DNA of 64,000 nt. It comes from Echinarachnius parma (lineage: Eukaryota > Echinodermata > Echinoidea > Clypeasteroida > Echinarachniidae). The position numbers and the translations under genes are program-made. Below the pieces are notes generated by a model that ran no database searches, had not been told where the DNA came from, and saw nothing but the letters and a program-made list of their open reading frames with translations. The stretch is from assembly GCA_037951105.1 (NCBI GenBank), contig JBAMJV010000858.1:55001-119000 (forward strand), given 5' to 3'. Shown here piece after piece: positions 35,020 to 46,954 of this stretch. Position 1 is the first letter of the stretch. Each line of letters starts with the position of its first letter.

Positions 35020-35438
35020 TGTCGTAGCTAGTTGTAGTTGATCTCTCTGTACAATGTCAATGAATTAGAATTAAAACTTTGTACCCTATCATGGAGAGCC
35101 TCGATCCCAGCTACGATCAACACGTACACACAGTACAGCGCTATGCGGTTTTATTTTGCAGTATATATGGTTCTCGTCGTCTGTTATGTTTACGTGTACT
35201 ACGTTGTCTTGTTTTGGGGATCGCGTGCACGTGCACTCTCGATCCAGCGAGCGCCAGAATACTACACTGCCACTCACATCACACTGCACACACAATAAAC
35301 ACTTCGTATAAAGTTCGTAGTACTTCCGCGCTGCATGCAGAGATCAGAATGCAAGTGATTCCGATCGTGAGAAACACATGTTTGAAGACTGTTTCCCGTT
35401 TGTTGTTTCAATCGTGCAGTGTTTATCAAAGTTCAACC
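35020..35438. promoter_or_regulatory. Bidirectional promoter region of TMEM129 and RPIA
   Basis: The start codons of the two divergent genes lie 330-420 bp apart (35019 minus; 35349 or 35439 plus). The interval is richer in G+C than its surroundings and holds a 12-bp palindrome, GTGCACGTGCAC (35225-35236), with a CACGTG E-box core. No transposon lies inside it, unlike most intervals here, which fits constraint. Confidence 0.6.
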
Positions 35439-38400
35439 ATGTCCATGAGTCTAGTTGACCAAGCAAAGCAAGCTGCTGCCTGTGCTGCAGTTGACAACCA
35501 CGTGAAGGTATGTATGTTTTGACCTTTGATTCATCTATTCTAAGACAATTACAAACACTCAAGTGCTAAAATGAGTATAGCTGGTACTGGTGGCCGGGGG
35601 TACTGGTACTGGTACTTGGTAGGGTTCCCCCTTGGTAGGGGCCACTGCTAGCTGCACCAAACGCACCCACCACACACTCCCTGGACCTAGACAAATTTTG
35701 TCAACATTTAAAGGGATAGTTGAGTTCTGGTAAGGAGAGTACAGTTTTAGTGAAACTGAATTTTAGTAACCAAAACCTGCATCATTACATTACAAACTAA
35801 TAGTTATAACTAGAAAGGAACACAAAATTACAAATGACGTAGTAAAGATCATGTTATCATTCAAAAAGAGCCGTTAAAACGTAAGAGGGCGCTCTCTAAA
35901 CACTCATTGGTTTCAACCATTTTGAATAAAATATTGTGCATGTGATGCTTTGTTGAAATAGTGATTAGATAGAGAAATAACCAACAACTATTTAAATACC
36001 TATTTTGTAACTTTTTTGAAAAGAGGAAGCATTTTTTTGAATTTTTAATGGCTGGTTCAAAATTCTCTAATAAACCCGGGGCCCCGGGTTTATTACAAAT
36101 TGTTATATTTATGGATATTTCAGCCGTTTCTGAACCGATTTTGATCAAACAAAGATGATTTTATTGTTTAAATATTATGCTCTTTCAAATTTTACACTCA
36201 GTTTTTCATTACCTCACAAACCAATTAAGTAGTCTAGCGCCCTCTCTACCAAAACTCAACTTTCCCTTTAAATTTGTCATGGGTCGTAAATTTAAACCAA
36301 TCTTTGGAAAGAGGAGGAGGAAGAGGGGTTTTAATGGCATTCAGAAACAATTTCTGAAAATGCATGCTACAGACAGTAAAGAAGAAAGAAGAGGAGAGTT
36401 CCCATCATGCACCTGTTCCAGTGACTACCACTACCAGTTCTGGTCATAGTGTTAATCAAAGTTCAACGTTTAGTCTACTTGATGACCAAGCAAAGAAAGG
36501 CGCTGCTTATGCTGCAGTTTACAACCATATATAAATATACGTTATTATTATAGTTAATAAATAAGTAAAGTTAAAGGTCTATAATAAAGCAAATATCAAA
36601 ACTACATGTACTTTCGTAATATAACAGGTAGTGTCAGTCAGATGACTGTCATCAATCGCCACTTTATAATTTTCATTCCAGCACAATTCAAACGTAATGG
36701 AAATCATTAAAATCAATTATATACTGTACATAACTATAAGTGCTCTAAGATATATTAATTATGTTGTTTTCTTAATCTTTAGGATAACTTCAAGGTTGGC
36801 ATCGGCAGTGGTTCCACGGTTGTGTTTGCAGTTCAAAGACTTGGTAGGTCTTAGATACACTTTACAGTCTTTCTGTCCCATAATTTAACTGTGTTGCTTA
36901 GTTATGGGAAACTTGTGATCGCCATATTAACTCAATGGACATTGTTAAATCTAGTAGGGAACGGGTTAAATTGCACAAGAGGGCCATTCTTGGTCACGTG
37001 TGTGACCCAAAATATGAAATTTTTGAAATAAGATGCTAATATTTCAGTAAGTAACCTGAGGTATGATGATGTGATCTTCATATATGACTTGCATATGTTG
37101 AAGTCTTTCAAGTGTAACACAAAAGATTTTATTAAGATTACGTTACCCAAGGACAGAGGTCAAATGGCATCGGTCACGTGTGTGACTTTGCACGGGAGCA
37201 TTTTTGAAGAAATGTTTTAAAACTCAATTTCACTTTGAAAATGCTGTGAGGTATGAAAAGCTCAAATGTTCATGATAACAGACAACAGATATATATCTGT
37301 AAGTAAGAAAATGGTACAAAAAATAAATAAACTCAAACAATTGTTTTTTAATGTATGTTATTGTGTGGGGATGTCTGGGTCACGTGTGTGACATACTGTA
37401 CAATGTGAATGGAAATCGGAATTTTACAAATATTAGGTTTAGATAGTAACATGAAGTTCAATTGTCACAAAGTTGGTATCAACATGTGCAGGAGATTAAG
37501 AGGAATGAGCTAGCTTAATTATTTTTGGAGTTATTAATTTTTTTTAAATATTGAATTATGCAAATTTATGCAGATGAGTAATGAATTTTCAATATTTAGT
37601 GTAAAACATATATTTTATAAAACCTTAGATATTGATCTTTCCAATAATAGATAAAACAACAGAAAAAAACAAACTTTATTTTTTCCCAAAAAGTTTCACT
37701 TTTCAAAGAATGGCCTAAGAATGTAGTTGACTTGTGTGAGTTATGTTTATTTTCTTTTATGATCTTATTAACTGTACCAAATTGTGTTTTATGATTTTTT
37801 TTTTCTGAGATATTCTAAAAAGAGTTTTATTCCTGTTTCATCATGTATTTTAGCCTTTTGAGGACCCCCCCCCCCCCCCCCAAGACAGTGGCGTAATGCG
37901 GGGGGGGGGGGGGGGGGAGGCACCCAAATTTCACAAATTTTCACAAAAACAATACAAAAAACATATATAGGGTAATATCTTTTAACAAAAGAGAAATACA
38001 TAAGGTGTGCCTGCAAAAATGTGTGTGCCCCCCCCCCCCCCCCCACCCTCAATCAGTCCGACCATGCTACACCACAGGCACAGGCATTCTCGATACAGGT
38101 ATAATAGGTTATGGTGTATCGAGAATGCCTGATGTTTAGTTTTCAATACACCTTTGATCAACCTGATTTTCAAGCTAAATATGCTTAGAACTATTTATAC
38201 AGGAATTTGTTTGATATGAGCTGCTTTCAGGATTTTTCTTGAATAAACAAATTTCATATTTATCACCCATCTTGCCATCATTCAGCTGAGAGGGTGAGAG
38301 AGGAGAAGCTCAACATAATCTGTGTACCGACATCATTCCAAGCCAGACAACTCATCGTAGAAAACGGCCTGACACTGACCGACCTAGAACAGACGCCTGA

Positions 38401-41400
38401 GGTAAGACAATTGATAACTAACCCAACAAAATGGCCTGACACTGACCAACCTAGAACAGACGCCCGAGGTAAGACAATTGATAACTAACCCAACAAAATG
38501 GCCAGACACTGACCGACCTAGAACAGAGGCTTGAGGTTAGATAATTGATAACTAACTCAACAAAATGGCCTGAGACTGACCGACCTAGAACAGACACCCG
38601 AGGTAAGACAATTGATAACTAACCCAAAAAAATGTCCTGACACTGACCGACCTAGAACAGAAGAAATTGATCACTAACCCAACAAAATGGCCTCACACAG
38701 ACCGACCTAGAACAGACGCCTGAGGTTAGGCAATTGATAACTAACCCAACAAAATGGCCGGACACTGACCGACCACAACAGAAGAAATTGATCACTAACC
38801 CAACAAAATGGCCTCACACAGACCGACCTAGAACAGACGCCTGAGGTTAGGCAATTGATAACTAACCCAACAAAATGGCCTCACACTGACCGATCTAGAA
38901 CAGAAGACAATTGATAACTAACCCAACAAACTGGCCTGACACTGACCGACCTAGAACAGAAGACAATTGATAACTAACCCAACAAAATGGCCTCGCACTG
39001 ACCGACCTAGAACAGAAGACAATTGATAACTAACCCAACGAAATGGCCTGACACTGACCGACCTAGAACAGAAGACAATTGATAACTAACCCAACAAAAT
39101 GGCCTCACACTGACCGACCTAGAACAGAAGACAATTGATAACTAACCCAACAAAATGGCCTCACACTGACCGACCTAGAACAAACACCTGAGGTAAGGCA
39201 ATTGATAACTAACCCAACAAAATGGCCTGACACTGACCGACCTAGAACAGACACCTGATGTAATGCTTGTGTAAGGCAATTGATAACTAACCCGGCATTG
39301 TTCCAAGCCAGGTGACTAGCTTTATTTTAAAGTCTACCATACACTTGAACACGATCAGATCCAATCTGACAAACAACTGAACTGTGTTTCTGAACTACCA
39401 TCATTTGCAAAAGTTTAAGACCACCCTTCCAAAATGCAATAACTCAAAGAAAAAACAAAGTTAAACATATTTATTTTTCAGACATACTTTTATTTTCAAC
39501 GCATAACCTTTGTATCACACTTGAACTGCCCTTTGACATTGTTTCCATGACCACTGTAGTAAACATGTTATGAAATCATTCAATGAGACAAAAGAATGCA
39601 TTCCAAATTATTGAAATACCCACAAATTCCCAGGTGGTCGTAAACTTTTGCAAATGATGGTAGTGCAGTTTTAAAGGGGTAGTACAGTTTTGGTAAGGCT
39701 GAATTTTAGTAACCAAACCTGGACAGTAACATTATAAACTAATAGTTATAACTCCACCATGCTCGAAAGGTATACAAAATTACAAACGACTAAGTATAAA
39801 GCCCATTATCATTCAAAAAGAGCCATTAAAACACAAGAGGGCACTCTCTAAAAAGGCATTGGTTTTAACCATTTTTCATACAAAATTATGCATGCGATGT
39901 TTGATTGAAATCATGATTAAATAGAGAGATCATCAACAACTATTTAAAAAACGCTTTTGAACATTTTTGAAAAAGTGTATGCATTTTTTTTATATTTTGA
40001 AAAATTCATCTAATTATTTGGGCCCCAAATAATTATAAGATCAGATATATTTATTGATATTTCAGCCGTTTCTGGACCGATTTTGACCAAATAAAGTTTA
40101 TTCTGCCATTAGAATTGCATGTTCTCTCAAATTCGACACTCAGTTTTTCATTACCTCACAAAAAAATTGTGATGTGCAGCGCCCTCTCTACTAAAACTAA
40201 ACTACCCCTTTAAAGCATGAAGTATAGTTCAGATTCTTAATTGATTGTCGGATTGGATCGCGTAGTGTGCAGTGGGCTTCAGTTGGAATAGGTACCTTCA
40301 ATGCCTCTTGGCCAGATTTGTTTCCTGGACAAACTTGTCAAGAAAATAATGAAAACAGTTTCAAATATATACAGCAAATTTGAGTACATGACATCTGTAA
40401 GATGTTTTTGATGTAAATCATGACATTTCTTTGATTTAGGATTACAATTGTAATTCACCCAGCCAAAGTATTACAAATTATGATTAATTATGAGGAATTA
40501 AATTGTATCATAACTCTGGCTTTCATTCTGTATTTTCATGATGATTTCATGTCCTGTTTGTTTTGACTTTTAATGGAACCCTTTACAGCTTGACGTTGCA
40601 TTGCTTGAATTGTTTCAATGACTGTATCAATATTGAAATTGACCTTTGACCCTTAAAAGCTATACCAGAGGTCAATAGGGTTTTCATTGCATTGAAGGTA
40701 ACCTAGGCCTAATAGATTAATTCTGTACTCCTGTAGATTCATAACGGTATCGTCGAGTGAGAGTGAGAAGGGAGTTCAGTAAATGTTTGGCTAAATCAAG
40801 TTTATGCATACCATCTTGTAAATTATCAGAGCCTCCTCTATCATTATGTGATGTTCATTTTTCAAATAATAATTTTGTCAAATTTTGGGAATATTCATCA
40901 AATATAAAAGAGTGCTATCAACAAGGCTCCAAAACATTAAACATGATTATCTTGAAAGTACAAAAAGTGACTTGGCACACTCCTCTTTCTCAACCTTTGA
41001 CATTTGAATTTTGACCTTTGACCTTTGACCTTTTCCAGTTAGATGTTGCTATTGATGGTGCAGATGAGGTCGACAGTAGTCTAACACTCATCAAGGGCGG
41101 AGGGTGAGTTGCATCTTAGGGGGCAAACTTTTCATATCCATTTTTCATAGATCCCACAATGTGGATGAAAATGAATGGAATTAGTCATGTATAAATCTAG
41201 TAGATTTTTATGGTAATAAAGAATGTGCACTTATCTACAAAGAATTATAATAAAAAAGAAATAAAATTGAGAACGGGAGCTGAGACAATTATCGCACTTA
41301 TTTAATAACGCTCTCTTTCACCCTTGTTTGAAGGCTATGGATAAACACGTTTCATTATATGGAACCAAATATTAGATATTTTGAGCCATAGATAAGTGTT

Positions 41401-43463
41401 CAATATATATATACAGTCATTATTATGTACAAGGAATTCTATTTTAACTGTTTAAGTTAGCAAACTGGTTTTCTACAAGGGTCCCCCACTCCCCCAATGG
41501 TAAACATGATTTCTACAAAGTTAAAAAAGTTACTTACCGCCCTTCTGTTACTCAACCAATGATATGTCATTTTTTTGTTTTAATGTACACAGAGGATGCC
41601 TTACTCAAGAGAAGATAGTTGCTGCAAACTCCAAGACCTTAATCATCATAGCAGACTACAGGTATTCAAAATTATTTTTAAAAAATTTAAAGCATTATTT
41701 TATAGTTATATTACTGGGCTTCATATTAACTTTCTTGCTAGCATCCAAGATGTCAAATAAAATACTTTACTCTCAAAATGAGTCCAAAAACATACAATTA
41801 CTTTTTATTTGTATGTCTTTATTTATAACTCTTTCTAAGTGGATTTTGTTTTATTGTGCTCTTGCTATGTATACACTTAGTTTTCTTCTACCTCACATAA
41901 ATTTGATTTTGGATGTGAATTGTGCTGGTTTTTAAAGCAACATTTTAAAAGTATTTTAATTTTTACAAATAATTTCTATGAACAATTTGTTTGCTAGATC
42001 CATCGCTCAAGTCAAAGATATAATTGAGTACTGGTCTGGGTTTGTAAAATAGTTGAAAATTAAAATTTTTAAAAAATCATGCGGTACTGCTTTGAAGATG
42101 AAGAAATGTTATTGAGATAAATGTATATACTGAAACTTTCCATTTAAATTTTAAAAGGGTCATATTTATATCATAAATTTGTAGGAAGCAGTCTTCAGAT
42201 CTCGGCATCAACTGGACCAAAGGCATCCCCATAGAAGTCATCCCGCTGGCCTATCGACCAATCATGAACAAGATCCAGGCAATGTTTGGTGGCACATCAG
42301 AACTCCGGATGGCCAAGAGTAAAGCTGTAAGTTTTTGTCTCAACATCACTATTTTTCCTTTAAAGGGATCTAGTAACTTTGTTGACAAGTGCAAAAAGTG
42401 ATGAATGGTTGGTATATAATGTGTAGTTTCGTGATCTGATGTTACCTCGGAGTATTGTGTGAAAATTGTACATTAAATGGATGTTATAAGACTTTGTACA
42501 CTTAGAGATGATTTTACTTTGGTATTTGTACAGTAGTGTCATTGTATATTGGTCCTGTGTTACATGACAAACAAGTGGATCTTCAAAATACAGACTGACA
42601 ATGGATTTAAAAGTAAAATGTCGAACAATGAAATATATATTAGAAAACAGTTCGCATTGCCCAAGTTGAATTGCACAAGTTTAATATTGGCTCTATCTAT
42701 TTTGATTCTTCTTCCTTTGTATTGCTTCCCTCCCACGGAAGGCGAAATAAGTTGAAGCTTTTCTTAAGTCCCTGTGAATGCGATTGATCACAAGTCGACT
42801 GTGATTTAATTTGAAACGTTCTTTTTTACCTTCTTTCCTCTTGTAGGGCCCTGTTGTGACTGACAATGGTAATTTTGTGATTGACTGGAAGTTTGAAGGG
42901 AAACAGGAGAACTGGGACTCCATCAACAGAGACATCATGATGATTCCAGGTTTGTAGAATATTGCATATTAGGTGACCAGCTATAGCAAAACCCTGCACT
43001 TGTCGGTAAAAATCAAAATGAAAATTTGATACCATTACAAAGGCCTCATCACAAGCTTTCATTTGATGCTGTGTTCTAACGAATTGGTCAATAATTGGGT
43101 CAATTTTACAATCATAATAAGTCTTTTAAACAAATTATGTAAACTGCCCATTTCTTCAAAACTTGAATTACCGGCAAGTGAAGGGTTTTGCTATAACCGG
43201 TCACATAATAGTGAAACCTTGTTATAACGAGCATGTTGGGTCCATTGAATTTACCTCGTAATATCAGATATATTATTGTATCAGGGCTTAAAAATAGTAA
43301 AATATATAGAACCGGAACCTGTAGAGCTGAAAATCCTAACAAATGTCTTTCACATTCATCACAAACAGGGGTCGTGGATACAGGACTGTTCATCAACATG
43401 ACCAAGAGGGCGTACTTTGGAATGGAAGATGGAAGCGTACAAATTCAAGATCCACGAACCTAG
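35439..43463 (+). CDS. RPIA: Ribose-5-phosphate isomerase A
   Basis: Exons 35439-35507, 36783-36843, 38286-38401, 41039-41103, 41593-41661, 42185-42326, 42847-42949 and 43369-43463, all GT-AG with consistent phases, encode 239 aa. The protein aligns throughout with human [18 protein letters not shown] (phosphate-binding loop), [56 protein letters not shown]. By analogy with E. coli RpiA the catalytic residues are D88, D91, K101 and E110. It interconverts ribose-5-phosphate and ribulose-5-phosphate in the cytosolic pentose-phosphate pathway. An in-frame ATG at 35349 would add 30 residues; I prefer 35439 because MSxxxxAKxxAxxAAVxNHV is where the conserved protein starts. Introns contain copies of exon 1 and the exon 3 end. 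Confidence 0.96.
35708..36271. mobile_element. TTAA-flanked MITE, family A, copy in RPIA intron 1
   Basis: TTAAAGGGATAGTTGAG at the left, CTCAACTTTCCCTTTAA at the right. The central perfect palindrome AATAAACCCGGGG / CCCCGGGTTTATT is at about 36065-36090. Confidence 0.85.
36447..36533 (+). pseudogene. Broken duplicate of RPIA exon 1, in intron 1
   Basis: Aligns with 35419-35507 (TCAAAGTTCAAC, GACCAAGCAAAG, GCTGCAGTT-ACAACCA). Reads [20 protein letters not shown] then a stop. The start codon region is deleted and the GT donor is lost (ATATATAAA instead). Confidence 0.8.
36981..37716. mobile_element. GGGCCATTC element with repeated GTCACGTGTGTGAC motif, copy 1
   Basis: Terminal inverted repeats GGGCCATTCTTGG and CAAAGAATGGCC, flanked by AAGA at 36977-36980 and 37717-37720 (4-bp duplication). 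The 14-mer GTCACGTGTGTGAC occurs at 36993, 37173 and 37379. Non-coding. A sister copy is at 61278-62045. A 4-bp duplication would suit Chapaev, Academ or Ginger-type transposases. Confidence 0.75.
37866..38075. mobile_element. hAT-like MITE remnant with G/C runs
   Basis: CAGTGGCGTAATGCGG followed by a G run, and a C run followed by CAGTCCGACCATGCTACACCAC at the right. No duplication could be matched, so one boundary is uncertain. Confidence 0.5.
38081..38131. repeat. 17-bp perfect hairpin
   Basis: CAGGCATTCTCGATACA and its exact reverse complement flank a 17-nt loop. Confidence 0.75.
38371..39310 (+). repeat. Minisatellite made from the end of RPIA exon 3 plus its splice donor
   Basis: About 15 head-to-tail units. 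The first contains the true end of exon 3 (coding LTDLEQTPE) and the GT donor at 38402. Full units are 67 bp. Seven are about 54-56 bp, lacking about 11 bp that spans exactly the GAG/GTAA donor. GTAAG donors survive in units 2, 4 and 14; units 3, 6 and 8 have GTTAG. The array ends with GGCATTGTTCCAAGCCAGG, resembling exon 3 upstream (ATCATTCCAAGCCAG), so more of the exon was once copied. Confidence 0.92.
39398..39660. mobile_element. Tc1/mariner-like MITE
   Basis: Ends CCATCATTTGCAAAAGTTTA and TAAACTTTTGCAAATGATGG, flanked by TA on each side. Confidence 0.8.
39671..40213. mobile_element. TTAA-flanked MITE, family A, in RPIA intron 3
   Basis: TTAAAGGGGTAGTACAG left, AACTACCCCTTTAA right; the central TAATTATTT-GGGCCCC-AAATAATTA palindrome is at about 40011-40035. 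Confidence 0.85.
41012..41030 (-). promoter_or_regulatory. Triple AGGTCA half-sites (overlapping DR1) at RPIA exon 4 acceptor
   Basis: TGACCTTTGACCTTTGACC is three AGGTCA-type half-sites with 1-bp spacing on the minus strand, ending 8 bp before the AG acceptor. It may simply be a pyrimidine-rich microsatellite serving the splice site; receptor binding is inferred. Confidence 0.3.
42360..42500. mobile_element. Family C MITE, partial, in RPIA intron 6
   Basis: TTAAAGGGATCTAGTAACTTTG through GTGATGAATGGTTGG matches the family C left end; the right part is missing. Confidence 0.6.
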
Positions 43464-45141
43464 GTCGGAGAGCGATGTGAAGATTTGCCTACTTTTTACA
43501 AACTTTTTTGTTGCCGGAAATTAGAATTTGGTTGGTGCAAGCAAAGACAAGTTTACATTAAATGTTTTGTTTCATTTCAAATGTACGTATAAACAAAAGA
43601 TGAAACAGCGGTCTTAGTTTTACTGGTGATCTGGATTCACTACAAGCAGGGCTCAAAACACTGGTCTAGAGAAATCTTATCTCCAAACAAGCAAAACAAA
43701 ATTGCCAAGCAGATTGAGCTCTTTTGTTTCATATATTTGCTCCCATTTTTTGAGCAAGTACATTTTTTGTTCGGGAAAGTAAAATGTGATAATTCTGTTG
43801 AATTCATGATTTTACTTGCCCGAACGTGCAAGTAGTTCTAAGCAAAAAGGTTTGTGTAGAGGCTTGCTGAAGGAAATCTAGAGTGGGCTCAGAGTCAATA
43901 GAGAGGGAGCAAAGAGTCGGTAAGAATACCCATTAGATGGGGATTATCTGATCCAGACATTAAAACCAAATGTGTCTGTTATATTTTTAGAATTGTCCCA
44001 GAGACTCTAACAGTGAGAATTTCCAATATTAATATTAAAATAAATAACATACCGCAGTTTTCATTCGCTACTTTTGGTTTAATTCAGCACTACAATCTAT
44101 AATCTATATATTTGTTTGCACTGAAATACACGGTTTGTATGATGTACAAACTATATATGTACTAGAATTTATTATATGATAAGTATTCTCTGTCTAATAG
44201 TTATTTCAATTTATGTTATGGATTCAATATTCTCTAACAAATTATGTAATCTACTCAATTTAAAAATATTTTGTTTTTTATGATTGTGCAATGAATATCG
44301 CATTTCCAGGCTGTAACTAAAATCACTCATAAATTTGTTGCTATTGCTGCCATTGGTTAAGATATATTGCAAATATTGGATTTGATGGCATGCATGGGCA
44401 AGCCATTTGTTCAAGGATTTTGTTCAAGAGGGGGTGATCTATTCATTCATGCCAGTATTTGGACAAACAGTCATATAGAAGTCATGTAGCTGAAGATAAT
44501 CATGAAATATTCATGAAAAATTAATGTAGAGGGTTCTGGGGGTGTTGCTTAAAAGAGTTGTGATTTAAATGCAAGTCAGAAAATGCACCTAAATGTGCAA
44601 ATCTGATTGGGCTTAAATGAGCGTATTTTCTCACTTGCGTTTAATCACAACTTCTTTGAGTGATCGCAACTCTATGCAACATCCCCATAATATAATAAGA
44701 TAAGTCAGGATTACATGATGATTGGGATGGTCCAAGCCCTGTATTCTTTTTGTTTTTGACCTTGATATTACAAGATAACTGATATAACTAGGCAGTTTTT
44801 ATGGTCACAAGGACCTCGTAATGAGGATCCACAAAATGTGACCTCACACCACAAAACAACCGTTATGTCGTGGATATAGTTTCTCTGTAATTAGCTGAAA
44901 TAGTCAAATTTGGTTAAAGGTATGAGATTCAGACGTGATTTGACGTGAAAATCAGCATAATCATTTTCCCAGACTTATTTATCGTTTTGTGGTGTAAGGT
45001 CACAAATATCCAGACATCCTGGATAAGATGCAAATATCATTGTATTTATGTACAGTTCTCATTCTATAAAATTGTCTTGTAAATTGTGTCATGAATACCA
45101 AAAGATTGTTCCAAAAGCTGATATCCTTTTTCGGTGTTCCA
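43464..45141. other. Downstream flank of RPIA
   Basis: RPIA 3' UTR and intergenic DNA. A possible poly(A) signal AATAAA is at about 44040. A GCAGGGCTCAAAACACTGG fragment near 43646 resembles the CAGGGCTC hAT-like termini. No gene seen. Confidence 0.45.
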
Positions 45142-45632
45142 CAGTGGCATAGCCAGGATCACACAAGACAGACCGGGGGGGGGGGGGAAAGAGGCAAGAG
45201 GCAAGATTCCATCTCGCCCAAGGGCATGCGTGAGCCAAATCTCACTCCGGCAAATACAGCATTTATCTACAGAGGGTGCTTTCCTAATGCCAAATTGCAG
45301 TACAGTGGAACCTCTGTATAAAGAGTTTTGTTATATTAAACACAATTCCCTTATAACAAGCTAATTTTGCTGGTCCCAGCGCGTTATATCCATGTGTGTT
45401 TGACCCTGATAGAACAAGGTAATCGTCATGGTGTCATCCAAGGATCTCATTATAATGAGGTTTAACTGTACCATGCAATAATATCAGTACAGTTAAACCT
45501 CTTTTTAAGGAGATCTGTTATATTAACAACATATTCTTTCGTATAACCTGCTAAGTTTGCTGGATTGCGTGCTTGATTGATCGAACCCATCTGTATAAAA
45601 CAAATAACCAAGCAACCCAAGCTATGCCACTG
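45142..45632. mobile_element. Possible hAT-like element with nested Tigger-like MITE
   Basis: Ends CAGTGGCATAGCCAGG and CAAGCTATGCCACTG are inverted; flanks GTGTTCCA and ATGTTACT match only 5 of 8. Inside, 45303-45468 has ends CAGTGGAACCTC and GAGGTTTAACTG with TA on both sides. Confidence 0.55.
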
Positions 45633-45861
45633 ATGTTACTGTTGAGACCAAACTGGTATTCAATTTCCAATGACAAGTATATGTTCATCTTTAAGATTAT
45701 ATTGAAAAAGATTCTTTCATAATCATTATAAAGCAGTCCTATTGTTGGCATTTGTTTGTTTGCAACTACATGTATGAGAAATAAACATATTTTGTTAAAG
45801 AGAATGGAACAAGCTTACAGTGTATTTTTCTTTCTCTTGTATTTGATACAATCTGTACAGT

Positions 45862-45958
45862 CAGTGGCGTAGCGTGTTCAGAATGATTACGGGGGGGGGG
45901 GGGCACATGTATTTCTTTGTTTAAACCCCCCCCCCCCCCCCCAGTCACTACGCCACTG
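45862..45958. mobile_element. hAT-like MITE with exact 8-bp duplication
   Basis: Ends CAGTGGCGTAGCG and ACTACGCCACTG; inner arms are a 13-base G run and a C run. Flanked by TGTACAGT at 45854-45861 and 45959-45966. 97 bp. Confidence 0.9.
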
Positions 45959-46067
45959 TGTACAGTATGTAAAGTAGAGATTTTCCCAAGAATTTGAGCA
46001 GATTGGGTGAATGGAAAACAACCTTAGAAAGCGAAAGTTTGAGTATATTTGGATTAGTGCCGAGTTA

Positions 46068-46257
46068 AGCCCGGCGCAGACAGAGCCGACTCGACCCGAC
46101 CCGACTGGTTTCAATCAGGCTAGAGTTGGGCCCGGTCGGTCGCGGCCCCAATTGGCATCCGACTTTCTCTCGTCTGGCAAAATGTGTGTCGCAAGGCACT
46201 GAAAACTGAGCCGATCGGAATGACAACCAGTCGAGTCGGCTCTGTCTGCGCCGGGCA
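46068..46257. mobile_element. Harbinger-like MITE, copy 3
   Basis: Same terminal repeat as 14017-14228, flanked by TTA at 46065-46067 and 46258-46260. Shorter (190 bp) through an internal deletion. Confidence 0.8.
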
Positions 46258-46954
46258 TTAGACGCAAGATTTTTTTCTTCTACTTTTTTCTTCTTCTTTT
46301 TCACAGTATAATAATGGTCGGGAAACAGTAAAAAGTTCATGTTGAGGCCTGAAATATTTTTACTAAATATATACAGTCAAACCTGTTAATGCGACCACCT
46401 GCTCATAACGACTCCTCTCTGCCCCCCCCCCCCCCCCCCCCCCGTGAAACATCACGTGTTATAGCGACCTGCGTAATGTGACCATATGCCTAAAGCGACC
46501 AGCGACCACCCCATTTGGGTCCCGACGCACATATTAATCTGTGTATAGCGACCACAAAGTTAGCGCTTGAGCGACCAAGTCACCAACTCGGTCGCCTCTG
46601 GTCGCTCAGGGAAATGGGAACTCCCATGTGAATGCATAAAACGAACTTTTAAAATGACAATGAACTTCAGACAGACACTTGATTACCGACACCAAGTGAT
46701 TTGGACTCGTAAGCAAAGAGTATTACTGCCTCTAGACCCCCGAAAATAACCCTAAAATGGATATTACCATAAGAATCGTATGATTTGAATGAATAATTCA
46801 TTAGGAGTTCATGTGCACTGTTTAGTATGCATACAACAGCATTGTATGTACCAAGATCTATTCGCACGTTTAAAACTACCTTCCGACCCCTCCTCAGTAG
46901 GCTAAGCAAAATTGATTGAATGCGTCTGTAAAAAACCGAAATAATCAACCTTTA

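Noticed and set aside
35079-35438. Upstream-extended RPIA start at 35079
   Set aside because: The extra 120 residues show no conservation and cover the presumed shared promoter; the conserved protein begins near 35439.
37789-38173. Gly/Pro-run ORFs across G/C homopolymers
   Set aside because: Homopolymer runs encode Gly or Pro in any frame; they lie in MITE arms.
38371-39310. CRISPR-like appearance of regularly spaced repeats
   Set aside because: Units are head to tail with no unique spacers, derive from an exon end, and lie in a spliced eukaryotic gene.
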